Positions 24,606-32,133 of a DNA stretch of 64,000 bases are shown here, one piece after another. The stretch spans positions 186,616-250,615 of the forward strand of contig JAMPAV010000001.1 in the NCBI GenBank assembly GCA_023667055.1, written 5' to 3'. Positions within the stretch are counted from its first letter, which is position 1, and every line of letters begins with the position of its first letter. The translations under genes were made by a program, and so were the position numbers. The notes under the pieces were generated by a model that was not told the origin of the DNA, searched no databases, and saw only the letters and a program-made list of their open reading frames with translations. The DNA is from Muribaculum sp. (lineage in GTDB: Bacteria; Bacteroidota; Bacteroidia; Bacteroidales; Muribaculaceae).

Positions 24606-26569
24606 AACGATTCGTGCTTTTTGTATTCTATGCATTTAACATTTTGCTTTTACGAGGGGAGGACTATATTGAATCTTATGGCTTATTGTCAGATGACTAT
24701 ATCAATTCTGTCTCTGATATTCAGTTGATAAGACAAATAAATGGAGGGACTGTGATATTGACTTCCTTTGATGATTCTTGTCCCGAAGAAATGAAGGGAC
24801 CCTTCAATTATGCATGTAAGATAGTGGAAGAATATATACCTCCTTGTCTTCCTCTAACAATTAAGGTATCATGTGGAAGGGTCAATGGTTCATCGAAGGA
24901 ACCGATGTCTAAGGTGTTATCTCGGAGTAAGGAGAATTTCGGGGATAATTTGTATTATAAAAACTCACCAATGAGTATGATAAAGGGGGTGATCTTGTCA
25001 GAATTATCACATGGGTCGTCTGTGACATATCTGGATTATATTCCCGATGTTGAATTTCTTAATACATACCCTGATATAGAAATTACATACAATGAGCAAA
25101 AATTGGGTGAGCTGTCTTTTTCGATTGAATCAGATCCTGGTGATAAATATGATTTCGTGTCACTGGCAATACGTGATATATTTATAGGTCTTGGACTTTC
25201 TAGTAGTTTCAGATACAATCCTTCTTCTAATGAATTGTTGAATCCAGCCCAGGAGATGACTCCTTTTGAAAATTTAATTGACAAGTCTTTAGGGAAAAGT
25301 GATTCTTCTACAAGACTAATAAAGGCCACAAGTGGAAGTGTCATTTTAAGTTATGATATTTCAAAAAGTCTTAAGTTGTATGCTCCTCATGAATGGGAAA
25401 AAGGTGTCTCTCTAAATTCCTTCATACCTCAGGAGGACTGTGATATTTCTAACATATTATCTTATAATTTTGGTAAGGGGACGGTATATCGTTCGCTTAA
25501 CGATGATTATAAAGATTTTGTTTTCCGGGAATTATTGGGATGGAAAGCAAATTACGTTGTAGGCAATGACCAGGCTACATGTTCAAATTATGGTAGTACG
25601 GCGATAAAAATGCCATATAATGGTTCTATGGAATTTAATTGGGGAACACAGGCAAACGTTGTTTCTAATACAGAGTCAATTAATAAGTTGGAATCTCAGA
25701 GTGTAAGAGATTATCAGGATAATGATTCGTTATGTAGTTATATTAATCAATTTCATCCATCATTTCCATATATTGGGAATATTAAACAAGAGGGAATATG
25801 CGTTTCTATCCTAAAGAAGGATGGATGTTGGGATTGTGTGGCATCCAGAGGTTATGAAGAATGTCCAACTTTCAGCATGAGTGATCTGGACTTGCATTAT
25901 GGAGAGGAAGAATATGCAAGAACTGCAGATGGATACCTAAGAGCCAAAATTACATTTGCAAAAAGAAATAACGGATACTTGGAAATAGATAATCGATATT
26001 TTGTTATTGATTATCTCCCGCAAAAGATTAAATTGAAATATAGGTACTCCGTGGGTTCCACTTACGAATCTGATGTATGCAGCGTTAATGCTGATGGTAC
26101 TGAAACACCTGTCAGAGTGTATTTTTCTGATCTGGAAGGCATAAACCGAGTTGTATTGGAACGTTTAAAACTTGGATTAAGTGTCCCCAGTAAAATAGAA
26201 ATTTCAGATTTCAAAAAGGGATATTACGATACAACAATTGATCAAACAACGACTTTTACAGCGGTTGGATACAACGATAATGGTTATTCAAGAGGTATTC
26301 CTATTACAATTAATCCATCCCTACAATTGCAAGATTCTGGAAAAGTTCTGATAACATCAGACGCAATATTTTTTGCTTCGGGAGTGGGTGTTAAGTATTC
26401 TTATAGTATATATTCGGCTTCTCCTAAAAATAGCCAACTTATTCTATCCGGAACGACAACAACAGGGAGAATAGATATTTCTACACTTTCTCCCGGTGTG
26501 TATATTTTAAATCTAAAGAACATGGTTACGAATGTGATGTCGGATTCTAAGTTTATAAAAAAACTCTGA
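24602..26569 (+). CDS. Secreted metzincin-like protein lacking the zinc site, T9SS cargo
   Basis: A 655-residue exported protein distantly related in layout to the one at 22249. At the position of the zinc helix it reads 'FVSLAIRDIFIGLGLSSSF', compared with a canonical HExxHxxGFxSS, so both His and the Glu are missing (Arg, Asp and Ile instead). 'LYAPHEWEKGVSLNSFI' and 'ELLGW' match the second half of the peptidase layout. The C-terminus is a convincing T9SS type A signal: 'GVGVKYSYSIYSAS...GRIDISTLSPGVYILNLKN...SKFIKKL'. I chose the ATG at 24602, which overlaps the previous stop as ATGA; an ATG two codons earlier is also possible. A terminator follows 20 bases after the stop. Confidence 0.65.
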   Translation: MKRFVLFVFYAFNILLLRGEDYIESYGLLSDDYINSVSDIQLIRQINGGTVILTSFDDSCPEEMKGPFNYACKIVEEYIPPCLPLTIKVSCGRVNGSSKEPMSKVLSRSKENFGDNLYYKNSPMSMIKGVILSELSHGSSVTYLDYIPDVEFLNTYPDIEITYNEQKLGELSFSIESDPGDKYDFVSLAIRDIFIGLGLSSSFRYNPSSNELLNPAQEMTPFENLIDKSLGKSDSSTRLIKATSGSVILSYDISKSLKLYAPHEWEKGVSLNSFIPQEDCDISNILSYNFGKGTVYRSLNDDYKDFVFRELLGWKANYVVGNDQATCSNYGSTAIKMPYNGSMEFNWGTQANVVSNTESINKLESQSVRDYQDNDSLCSYINQFHPSFPYIGNIKQEGICVSILKKDGCWDCVASRGYEECPTFSMSDLDLHYGEEEYARTADGYLRAKITFAKRNNGYLEIDNRYFVIDYLPQKIKLKYRYSVGSTYESDVCSVNADGTETPVRVYFSDLEGINRVVLERLKLGLSVPSKIEISDFKKGYYDTTIDQTTTFTAVGYNDNGYSRGIPITINPSLQLQDSGKVLITSDAIFFASGVGVKYSYSIYSASPKNSQLILSGTTTTGRIDISTLSPGVYILNLKNMVTNVMSDSKFIKKL

Positions 26570-26588
26570 TGATATAACAATAATATTA

Positions 26589-26620
26589 AAAAGGGCTTCC
26601 CTGAAAAGGGAAGCCCTTTT
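26589..26620 (+). terminator. Rho-independent terminator of the secreted-protein operon
   Basis: AAAAGGGCTTCCCT / AGGGAAGCCCTTTT with a GAAA loop and trailing T-run; symmetric, so it can work both ways. Confidence 0.9.
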
Positions 26621-26625
26621 GTAAT

Positions 26626-26822
26626 TAAGTAGCTGTTCAAATTAAAACGATACAATCAAAAACTGAAAATTATGATTATCTTGCATACTCTATGCTTGGT
26701 CTTTTTGGCCATTTCCTCCCCTCTCTCATCAGTCGTAATGCCCGCATTACTCCTTCTTCGAGTGAAGGAAATGCCTCAAAAATCCCCGCAGATAGTCTGC
26801 ATTTAATTTGAACAGTTACTTA
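26626..26822. mobile_element. 197-bp element with 21-bp terminal inverted repeats (MITE or IS remnant)
   Basis: The ends are TAAGTA(G/A)CTGTTCAAATT followed by AAA: 26626-26646 and, inverted, 26802-26822, with one mismatch in 21. The 155 bp between them contain no full gene; on the minus strand there are two short open stretches (one ends WPKRPSIEYAR) that could be the tail of a lost transposase. No target-site duplication is obvious. Lies in the 345-bp gap between a terminator and an ATPase gene. Confidence 0.7.
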
Positions 26823-26890
26823 CTACCGAAACTTCGAAAATAATTGAGGTTTTATTGGTGTTATTAGAAAAATAATTATTATCTTTGTAA

Positions 26891-26908
26891 TTATTATAAT
26901 CATAATAA
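26891..26908. promoter_or_regulatory. AT-rich palindrome before the AAA ATPase gene
   Basis: TTATTAT-AATC-ATAATAA, 16 bases before the start codon at 26924; possible operator. Confidence 0.5.
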
Positions 26909-26923
26909 CAATAATTGATAAAG

Positions 26924-28069
26924 ATGAGCCGCACCGACAAGTATCCCAAACTCGCAAATCCCTTTGTGATAGGCCGGTATTCCGGCCCTGAATATTTCTG
27001 CGATCGGGAAGAGCAACTTTCATTTCTTGAAAAATCTGTAATCAACGGCAGGGATGTGGCCATCATATCCCCTCGCCGCATGGGTAAATCAGGACTAATT
27101 GAGAATTTCTTCGCGCAGAAACACATCAAGGATGAGTTCATCACCATTTTCATAGATGTCTATGCGACATCATCCATCTCAGAGTTGGCTGTTCTTCTGG
27201 GTCAAGGCGTATTCCGTGCCATAAGGAAGGAAAAGGATTCTCCCTGGCAGCGGTTTGTGGAGTCAATCAAAAGTCTTCGCCCTATGGTGACGTTTGATGA
27301 ACACACAGGAATTCCCTCGCTGTCGCTCTCGTCAGCCAACGTTACCGCTCCTGAATTAACACTTTCGGAGATCTTTGAATATCTTGAGAATGCACCACGG
27401 CGTGTGATAGTGGCAATTGATGAGTTTCAGGAAATAAGCAGATATGGAGATGGAAAGGCCGAGGCCTTGCTGAGAAGTTACATCCAGCGTTCGCCCAACA
27501 CTAAGTTTATTTATGCCGGAAGTGAGCAAACGATGATGACGGCAATGTTTGGCGATATAAAGCGACCTTTCTATCAAAGTTGCACCGTCATGCATCTCCC
27601 ACCCATCCCTGAAGACAAATACGTGGAGTTTGCCATGGCCAAGTTTGAGCAATACGGCAAGACGGGAGACGAGAAAGTGATTCGACACGTCTATAATAAA
27701 ATGATGTCTATCACGTGGTTTGTGCAGATGATGCTCAATGAACTGTTTGCCATCACGCTGCCGGGCGGTAAATTGAGAGAGGAAGACATTGCTGTCGCAG
27801 AACAAAACATCATCGGGGTTCAGGAATATGGCTACAGGGAACTGATGGCAAGGCTGTCGCCGATGCAGCGAAATCTTGCCCATTATCTGGGACGAAAGGG
27901 GGTGGTCGAAAACCTGCTTTCGGCCGAATCGCTTGCCGACAGCGGATTCAGGACATCAGCCTCCATGCAGGCTGCCTATAAAGGCCTTGAAAAGGCCGGC
28001 ATAGCCACAAGGAGCGGCAACAAATATTACCTCTACGACATCTTCTTCTCCACCTGGCTCCGCAACTGA
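26924..28069 (+). CDS. AAA ATPase of the PF01637 (ATPase_2) type
   Basis: A 381-residue protein beginning MSRTDKYPKLANPFVIGRYSG. It has 'FCDREEQLSFLEKSVINGRDVAIISPRRMGKSGLI' with Walker A PRRMGKS, Walker B in 'RRVIVAIDEFQEIS', and the sensor block 'FIYAGSEQTMMTAMF'. The C-terminal winged-helix part 'LSPMQRNLAHYLGRKGVV...TSASMQAAYKGLEKAGIATRSGNKYYLYDIFFSTWL' matches the archaeal-type STAND-like ATPase family. Members occur singly in many gut Bacteroidales; function unknown. An ATG three codons upstream (26915) is possible. Downstream hipBA shares AT-rich borders but not obviously the transcript. Confidence 0.83.
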   Translation: MSRTDKYPKLANPFVIGRYSGPEYFCDREEQLSFLEKSVINGRDVAIISPRRMGKSGLIENFFAQKHIKDEFITIFIDVYATSSISELAVLLGQGVFRAIRKEKDSPWQRFVESIKSLRPMVTFDEHTGIPSLSLSSANVTAPELTLSEIFEYLENAPRRVIVAIDEFQEISRYGDGKAEALLRSYIQRSPNTKFIYAGSEQTMMTAMFGDIKRPFYQSCTVMHLPPIPEDKYVEFAMAKFEQYGKTGDEKVIRHVYNKMMSITWFVQMMLNELFAITLPGGKLREEDIAVAEQNIIGVQEYGYRELMARLSPMQRNLAHYLGRKGVVENLLSAESLADSGFRTSASMQAAYKGLEKAGIATRSGNKYYLYDIFFSTWLRN

Positions 28070-28113
28070 ACGGCATTAATTGTGGATGGCATAACAAAAT
28101 ACATGGAGCAAAT

Positions 28114-28161
28114 GCAATAATTAATTATAATTATAGTTATTATTATAGGCGAAATTATTGC
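28114..28161 (+). promoter_or_regulatory. Inverted-repeat operator candidate of hipBA
   Basis: GCAATAATT at 28114-28122 and its exact reverse complement AATTATTGC at 28153-28161 enclose an AT-rich stretch with further partial symmetry, 15 bases before the hipB start. HipB-type antitoxins repress their own operon by binding such repeats. Confidence 0.55.
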
Positions 28162-28176
28162 TTAATTATAGAGATA

Positions 28177-28491
28177 ATGATATTTACGAAAGAGTCGATG
28201 TCACAAGGCGAAATAGTAAGGACACTCGGTGCTCGTTTCCGTGACTACCGGATGAGGCTAAACTTCACAAGAAAGGAAGTGGCGGAAAGCACCGGACTGA
28301 GCATGACCACGCTCTACAAGCTGGAGACAGGCCATCTCACCGACCTGTCGATGGGCACCATGCTCAAACTGCTGAGGGTGGTGGGGCAATACGGCAACTG
28401 GGACAAACTGCTACCGGAACTTCCCGAATCTCCCTACCTCTACAAAGATGACTTCACAAAAAAACAACGCATACGGCATCCGAAGAAATGA
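28177..28491 (+). CDS. hipB: HipB-like antitoxin (XRE-family HTH)
   Basis: A 104-residue DNA-binding protein with a Cro/C1-type HTH: LGARFRDYRMRLNFTRKEVAESTGLSMTTLYKLETGHLTDLSMGTMLKLLRVV. It overlaps the following HipA kinase gene by 4 bp (ATGA), the normal antitoxin-toxin order. The protein should bind the operator upstream and neutralise HipA. The C-terminus (PYLYKDDFTKKQRIRHPKK) is basic. An internal ATG at 28198 (MSQGEIVRTLG) is an alternative start. Confidence 0.85.
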   Translation: MIFTKESMSQGEIVRTLGARFRDYRMRLNFTRKEVAESTGLSMTTLYKLETGHLTDLSMGTMLKLLRVVGQYGNWDKLLPELPESPYLYKDDFTKKQRIRHPKK

Positions 28492-29981
28492 GATTTCTGA
28501 GAGTTTTTATATGGGGTATGGAACTTGGAAGACTGAGTTGTAATCCATCTTCCAGACAATGCAACTTCACTTTCAATCCGGGATTGAAAGCGGACCGGCC
28601 TGACGTGTCGCCACTCCTTCTCCCCCTGAAAAATTGGCAAAACCATCAAATCGCTTTTGGTGATGAAAGAAGAATATATCAAAATCTTCCTCCCTTTATA
28701 GCCGATTCACTGCCAGATTCCTGGGGAAACACCCTCTTTGACAAATGGGTGAAAAAGAGTAAGCTCACATCCAAAGATGTCACCCCTCTCTATAAACTCA
28801 TGTTTATAGGAAAAAGAGGTATGGGAGCGCTTGAATTTGAGCCGGCTGCAAAGGATTTAGAGCATCCCGGCAAAATTGATATCAAAGCCCTTCATGATCT
28901 TTCGCTGAAAATTCTTAATGAGCGTCAGGAAAGTGAGATTACTCAAGATGAGCAACTGACAATGCAAACCCTTGTCTCAGTCGGTACTTCAGCCGGTGGT
29001 CGTCAGATAAAGGCTATACTTGCAATTAATTCTGATACTGGTGAAATTCGGTCAGGACAGGTAGATGGACTTGACGGGTTTGATTATTATTTGCTAAAAT
29101 TCGAGGCTGATGACCTTCCTACATCGGAGATAGAGATTGCATTTTACGAGATTGCAAGCGCTGCCGGCATCAAGATGGAAGAGTGCAGACTCATTAATGT
29201 GGAAGGTCAAAATCATTTTCTTACAAGAAGATTTGACCGAAAGAATGACGAGAAGATCCACATGCAGACCTTGGCAGCCATCAATCCGGAATGTGAATCA
29301 TACGAGGATTTGCTTGCCACATGCCGTCATCTTGGGCTTACAGATGCAGAACTCGAGGAAGTCTATAGGCGACTTGTTTTCAATGTTATGGCCAACAACA
29401 CAGATGACCATAACAAGAATCTTTCATTTCTTTTGGAAAAGTACGGGCGTTGGCGTCTTGCGCCTGCCTACGACATGACATTTATCTTCAATAGGTTTGG
29501 CACAGGAGCCCAAGAGGAGAGATGCTTAAGTATCAATGGTAAGATCAGAGACATTACAAAGGATGATTTATTGGAATTTGGACGAGAAAATGGCATTCCC
29601 AGTCCGGAAAGAGTTCTCGACCAAACAGCGGAAGCTCTGAAGTTATTCGCCGGACTTGCGGAAAAATACCACATTCCCACAAGATGTGCATCCATCATTA
29701 CAGACACCCTCGAAAAGAATCTCTCTGAGTTTGGATATGAAAATCTCCACAGCGACACTCTTGAGTTGATAGACTCAATGGGGCGCAAATTCAGCGATGT
29801 CAGGATAAATGTCAACAGCAAGGGTCACTATATGCTTTCAGTCAACATCGATGGCAATAACCGTCGCCGATTCATCCGTCCAAACATGGAATTATTTGAA
29901 CTTTTTGACCGCAATATGTTTTCCAGATTGGAAGAATCCAATCAAATCAAAATCCTGTCTCTATTGTTCCCTCGGGAATAA
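28488..29981 (+). CDS. hipA: HipA-like serine/threonine kinase toxin
   Basis: A 497-residue HipA family kinase. The N-terminal 'FIWGMELGRLSCNPSSRQCNFTFNP' subdomain is followed by 'PLLLPLKN...LPPFIADSLPDSWGN', the kinase core with 'GTSAGGRQIKAILAI' (P-loop region), 'YYLLKFE', 'HFLTRRFDRKN' and the catalytic loop 'FNVMANNTDDHNKNLSFLLE', then 'WRLAPAYDMTF' (metal-binding Asp). HipA kinases phosphorylate a target such as an aminoacyl-tRNA synthetase and induce dormancy. It is longer than E. coli HipA (440) by a C-terminal tail of about 70 residues. Co-transcribed with hipB. Confidence 0.9.
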   Translation: MRFLRVFIWGMELGRLSCNPSSRQCNFTFNPGLKADRPDVSPLLLPLKNWQNHQIAFGDERRIYQNLPPFIADSLPDSWGNTLFDKWVKKSKLTSKDVTPLYKLMFIGKRGMGALEFEPAAKDLEHPGKIDIKALHDLSLKILNERQESEITQDEQLTMQTLVSVGTSAGGRQIKAILAINSDTGEIRSGQVDGLDGFDYYLLKFEADDLPTSEIEIAFYEIASAAGIKMEECRLINVEGQNHFLTRRFDRKNDEKIHMQTLAAINPECESYEDLLATCRHLGLTDAELEEVYRRLVFNVMANNTDDHNKNLSFLLEKYGRWRLAPAYDMTFIFNRFGTGAQEERCLSINGKIRDITKDDLLEFGRENGIPSPERVLDQTAEALKLFAGLAEKYHIPTRCASIITDTLEKNLSEFGYENLHSDTLELIDSMGRKFSDVRINVNSKGHYMLSVNIDGNNRRRFIRPNMELFELFDRNMFSRLEESNQIKILSLLFPRE

Positions 29982-30065
29982 TAGAGATACATTACTCAAA
30001 CCTTTGGGGGCTTATAGTCGTTATAGAGGATGAGACTTGATAATTCAACTTTCGCTTGCAAAAGT

Positions 30066-30212
30066 TGAGGTTTAAAAGTTTAAGGTTTATGGTTTAATTT
30101 ATCTGTAAGGGCTTTTATAAGTCCAAAATCTTAAAATTTTAGTGAGGCATTGAATCAAAAATGCTAATACCTCAGATAAATTAAACCTTAAACTATAAAC
30201 CTTAAACCTTTA
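30066..30212. repeat. Inverted GGTTTAA-rich repeat pair before the LEA-like gene
   Basis: Arms 30066-30105 and 30173-30212 are near reverse complements, each built of GTTTAAG/GGTTTAA units and ending in AATTTATCTG at the inner side; the right arm carries one 7-bp unit more. The 67-bp interior has another small stem (GAGGCATT/AATGC..CCTC). Confidence 0.8.
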
Positions 30213-30244
30213 AGTGAGTTTACGAAACTTAAATAAAAAATACT

Positions 30245-30688
30245 ATGAGCACAGAAGAATTAAAAGCAAGAGCTAATGTGGAGGCCCACGCGAGTGCCGC
30301 CGAGGCAAAGATGGCAGCCTCCGATTATAAAGAAGCAGCTGCCCAGAAGGCAGCGGAAGTAAAGGACCAGGTGGCCGACAAAGCCGCCGCCATGAAGGAT
30401 CAGGCCGCAGAGAAAGCCGCCGCATTCAAAGAGCAAGCAGCCGAGAAGGCCGCTGACCTGAAAGAGCAGACGGCAGAGAAGGTGGCCGATATGAAAGAGA
30501 AAGCAGCTGACCTGAAAGACCAGGCCGCCCAAAAGGCAGCAGATTTGAAGGACCAGGCAGCAGATGCTGCGGGTCAGGTCAAGGAAAAGGCTTCGAGTTT
30601 TTTCGATAAGGTAAAGGACAAGACCGCCGACCTGCTTCATGCCGGAGCTGACAAGGTCTCCGACCTCGCCGACAAGATGAAAGACTGA
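30245..30688 (+). CDS. LEA group 3-like Ala/Lys repeat protein
   Basis: A 147-residue protein made almost entirely of an 11-residue amphipathic repeat of the form A-A-E-K-A-A-x-L/M-K-E/D-Q (for example DKAAAMKDQAAEKAAAFKEQ and KAADLKDQAAQKAADLKDQ), about nine copies. No signal peptide and no Cys, Trp or Pro. The composition and 11-mer period are those of group 3 LEA and related stress proteins, which are disordered in water and form helices on drying or at membranes. It could equally be a coiled-coil envelope-stress protein of the YtxH kind. It is a stand-alone gene between hipBA and the second DUF4143 ATPase. Confidence 0.75.
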   Translation: MSTEELKARANVEAHASAAEAKMAASDYKEAAAQKAAEVKDQVADKAAAMKDQAAEKAAAFKEQAAEKAADLKEQTAEKVADMKEKAADLKDQAAQKAADLKDQAADAAGQVKEKASSFFDKVKDKTADLLHAGADKVSDLADKMKD

Positions 30689-30717
30689 TTAAGAATTCCC
30701 ATTAGGTGAAACCAAAC

Positions 30718-30762
30718 AAATTCACGCAAATTTCAAGTACAACTTGAAATTTGCGTGAATTT
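30718..30762. repeat. 45-bp perfect palindrome, downstream copy
   Basis: Two 21-bp arms with an ACA loop; the core is GCAAATTTCAAGT-ACA-ACTTGAAATTTGC. It touches the stop codon of the minus-strand ATPase gene and can act as a terminator for both flanking genes. A 28/29 copy lies at the other end of that gene. Confidence 0.92.
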
Positions 30763-31925
30763 TATATGGAATTAACGGTCGTGTTTCCAAAATAGTCTCG
30801 GAAATTAAAAATCGAAGGGGTCATGCTCACGCCATCATAAATCAGGATCTGGTTGCCAACCTTGGAATGTAATAGAGATGCAAGATATTCCATATTCTTC
30901 ATAAAATCCTTACGATAGGTCATGGATGCTTTGATTTCATACAATGATAGCCCTGAGTGGTTTTCTTCAACCATGTCAACTTCTTTACCGGAGTTTTCAC
31001 GATAAAAATATAGCTGAGGTCGTTTGCCAATGTTATACCATTTTTTGATCATCTCTCCAACAATCAGATTCTCAAATATCGCACCTTTCAAGGGGTGATT
31101 CTCAAGTTGGGAAGAGTTTTGAATACCGAACAGATGAACCATCAGCCCCGTATCGTAAAAATATAGTTTTGGAGTTTTTGTGAGGCGCTTCCCCAAATTA
31201 GAGTAATAGGGATAGAGGCTAAAAGTGATATATGATGCACCGGTAATGCTAAGCCACTCCGCGATGGTCGTGGAACTCACCCCGACCTCGACAGCGAGGG
31301 AGGATGCGTTTAGTTCCGATGAAACGCGTCCGGCGCAAAGACGCATGAATCTGTCGAACTTATCAATATTTTTCACCTTTAGCAAATCGCGTATGTCTCT
31401 CTGAATGTATGTTGAGAAATAACTTTCATAAAAAAGATCCACAGGCATCTGATTGCAGATTATCCCGGGATAAAAACCATTGTATTCCAACACTTCCGTC
31501 TGCTGGTCTATATATTCTCTCTTTAATTCTGAGATGGATAGTGGGAGAAGAGTAAAAACAGCAACCCGTCCGGCCAAAGATTGGCTGACATTCTGCATCA
31601 GGGCGAAATTAGAGCTTCCGGTGAGAATATATCTTAAAGATCGATCTTCGTCAACTTTTGCCTGAATCACAGACAAAATATCCGGCGCATTATGGGCTTC
31701 GTCTATTATGGCCCTGCCGCCTAATGATTTTATGAAACCTTCCGGGTCCTCAGTGGCTCTGTTTCGATATGATATCATTTCCAGATTGACAAAGTTATAA
31801 TCCGGGTATAAATGTTTGCACAATGTCGTTTTACCTGACTGGCGTGGCCCGGTGATTAAAATTACAGGAAAGTGTTTGTGCGCCTCAATGACCTTATCGG
31901 TAAGTTGCCTGTCGATATATTCCAT
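30762..31925 (-). CDS. DUF4143 AAA-type ATPase (second of two)
   Basis: A 387-residue ATPase. Walker A is GPRQSGKTT (26-34), Walker B 'GGRAIIDEAHNAPD', sensor 'YILTGSSNFALM' and 'LSQSLAGRVAVFTLLPLSISEL' follow, the standard AAA_14 layout. The middle has 'YIQRDIRDLLKVKNIDKFDRFMRLCAGRV' and 'VSSTTIAEWLSI' (winged-helix), and the C-terminal DUF4143 ends in 'GKEVDMVEE...SLYEIKASMTY', a PD-(D/E)XK-like motif set. Same superfamily as 10627-11976 but clearly divergent. Function unknown. The gene is bracketed by two copies of one palindrome, one at the stop and one 4 bp in front of the start codon. Confidence 0.87.
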   Translation of the reverse strand: MEYIDRQLTDKVIEAHKHFPVILITGPRQSGKTTLCKHLYPDYNFVNLEMISYRNRATEDPEGFIKSLGGRAIIDEAHNAPDILSVIQAKVDEDRSLRYILTGSSNFALMQNVSQSLAGRVAVFTLLPLSISELKREYIDQQTEVLEYNGFYPGIICNQMPVDLFYESYFSTYIQRDIRDLLKVKNIDKFDRFMRLCAGRVSSELNASSLAVEVGVSSTTIAEWLSITGASYITFSLYPYYSNLGKRLTKTPKLYFYDTGLMVHLFGIQNSSQLENHPLKGAIFENLIVGEMIKKWYNIGKRPQLYFYRENSGKEVDMVEENHSGLSLYEIKASMTYRKDFMKNMEYLASLLHSKVGNQILIYDGVSMTPSIFNFRDYFGNTTVNSI

Positions 31926-31928
31926 ATT

Positions 31929-31957
31929 GCAAATTTAAAGTTGTACTTGAAATTTGC
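31929..31957. repeat. Palindrome, upstream copy
   Basis: GCAAATTTAAAGT-TGT-ACTTGAAATTTGC, one mismatch between arms. On the minus strand it equals the core of the copy at 30726-30754 in 28 of 29 positions, so the two copies face each other. Starts 4 bp before the ATPase start codon. Confidence 0.88.
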
Positions 31958-32018
31958 ACAAAATTAATAAAAATATTCAAATAGATACTTCTTTTTTCAC
32001 CAAAAATTGAATTTTTGC

Positions 32019-32049
32019 TTTGAAATATGGTTAAAATATTCTAATTTTG
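32019..32049 (+). promoter_or_regulatory. Promoter of the sdhCAB operon
   Basis: TTTG (32019-32022), 19 bases, TAATTTTG (32042-32049): exact Bacteroidota consensus. 84 bases before the sdhC start, leaving a leader of about 75 bases. Confidence 0.8.
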
Positions 32050-32133
32050 CATAATATATGCGCTCGCGATAACGAGAACACTTGAGAAAACAATATCAAC
32101 AATTAAACAATAAACTAAATTACAACTAACGTT

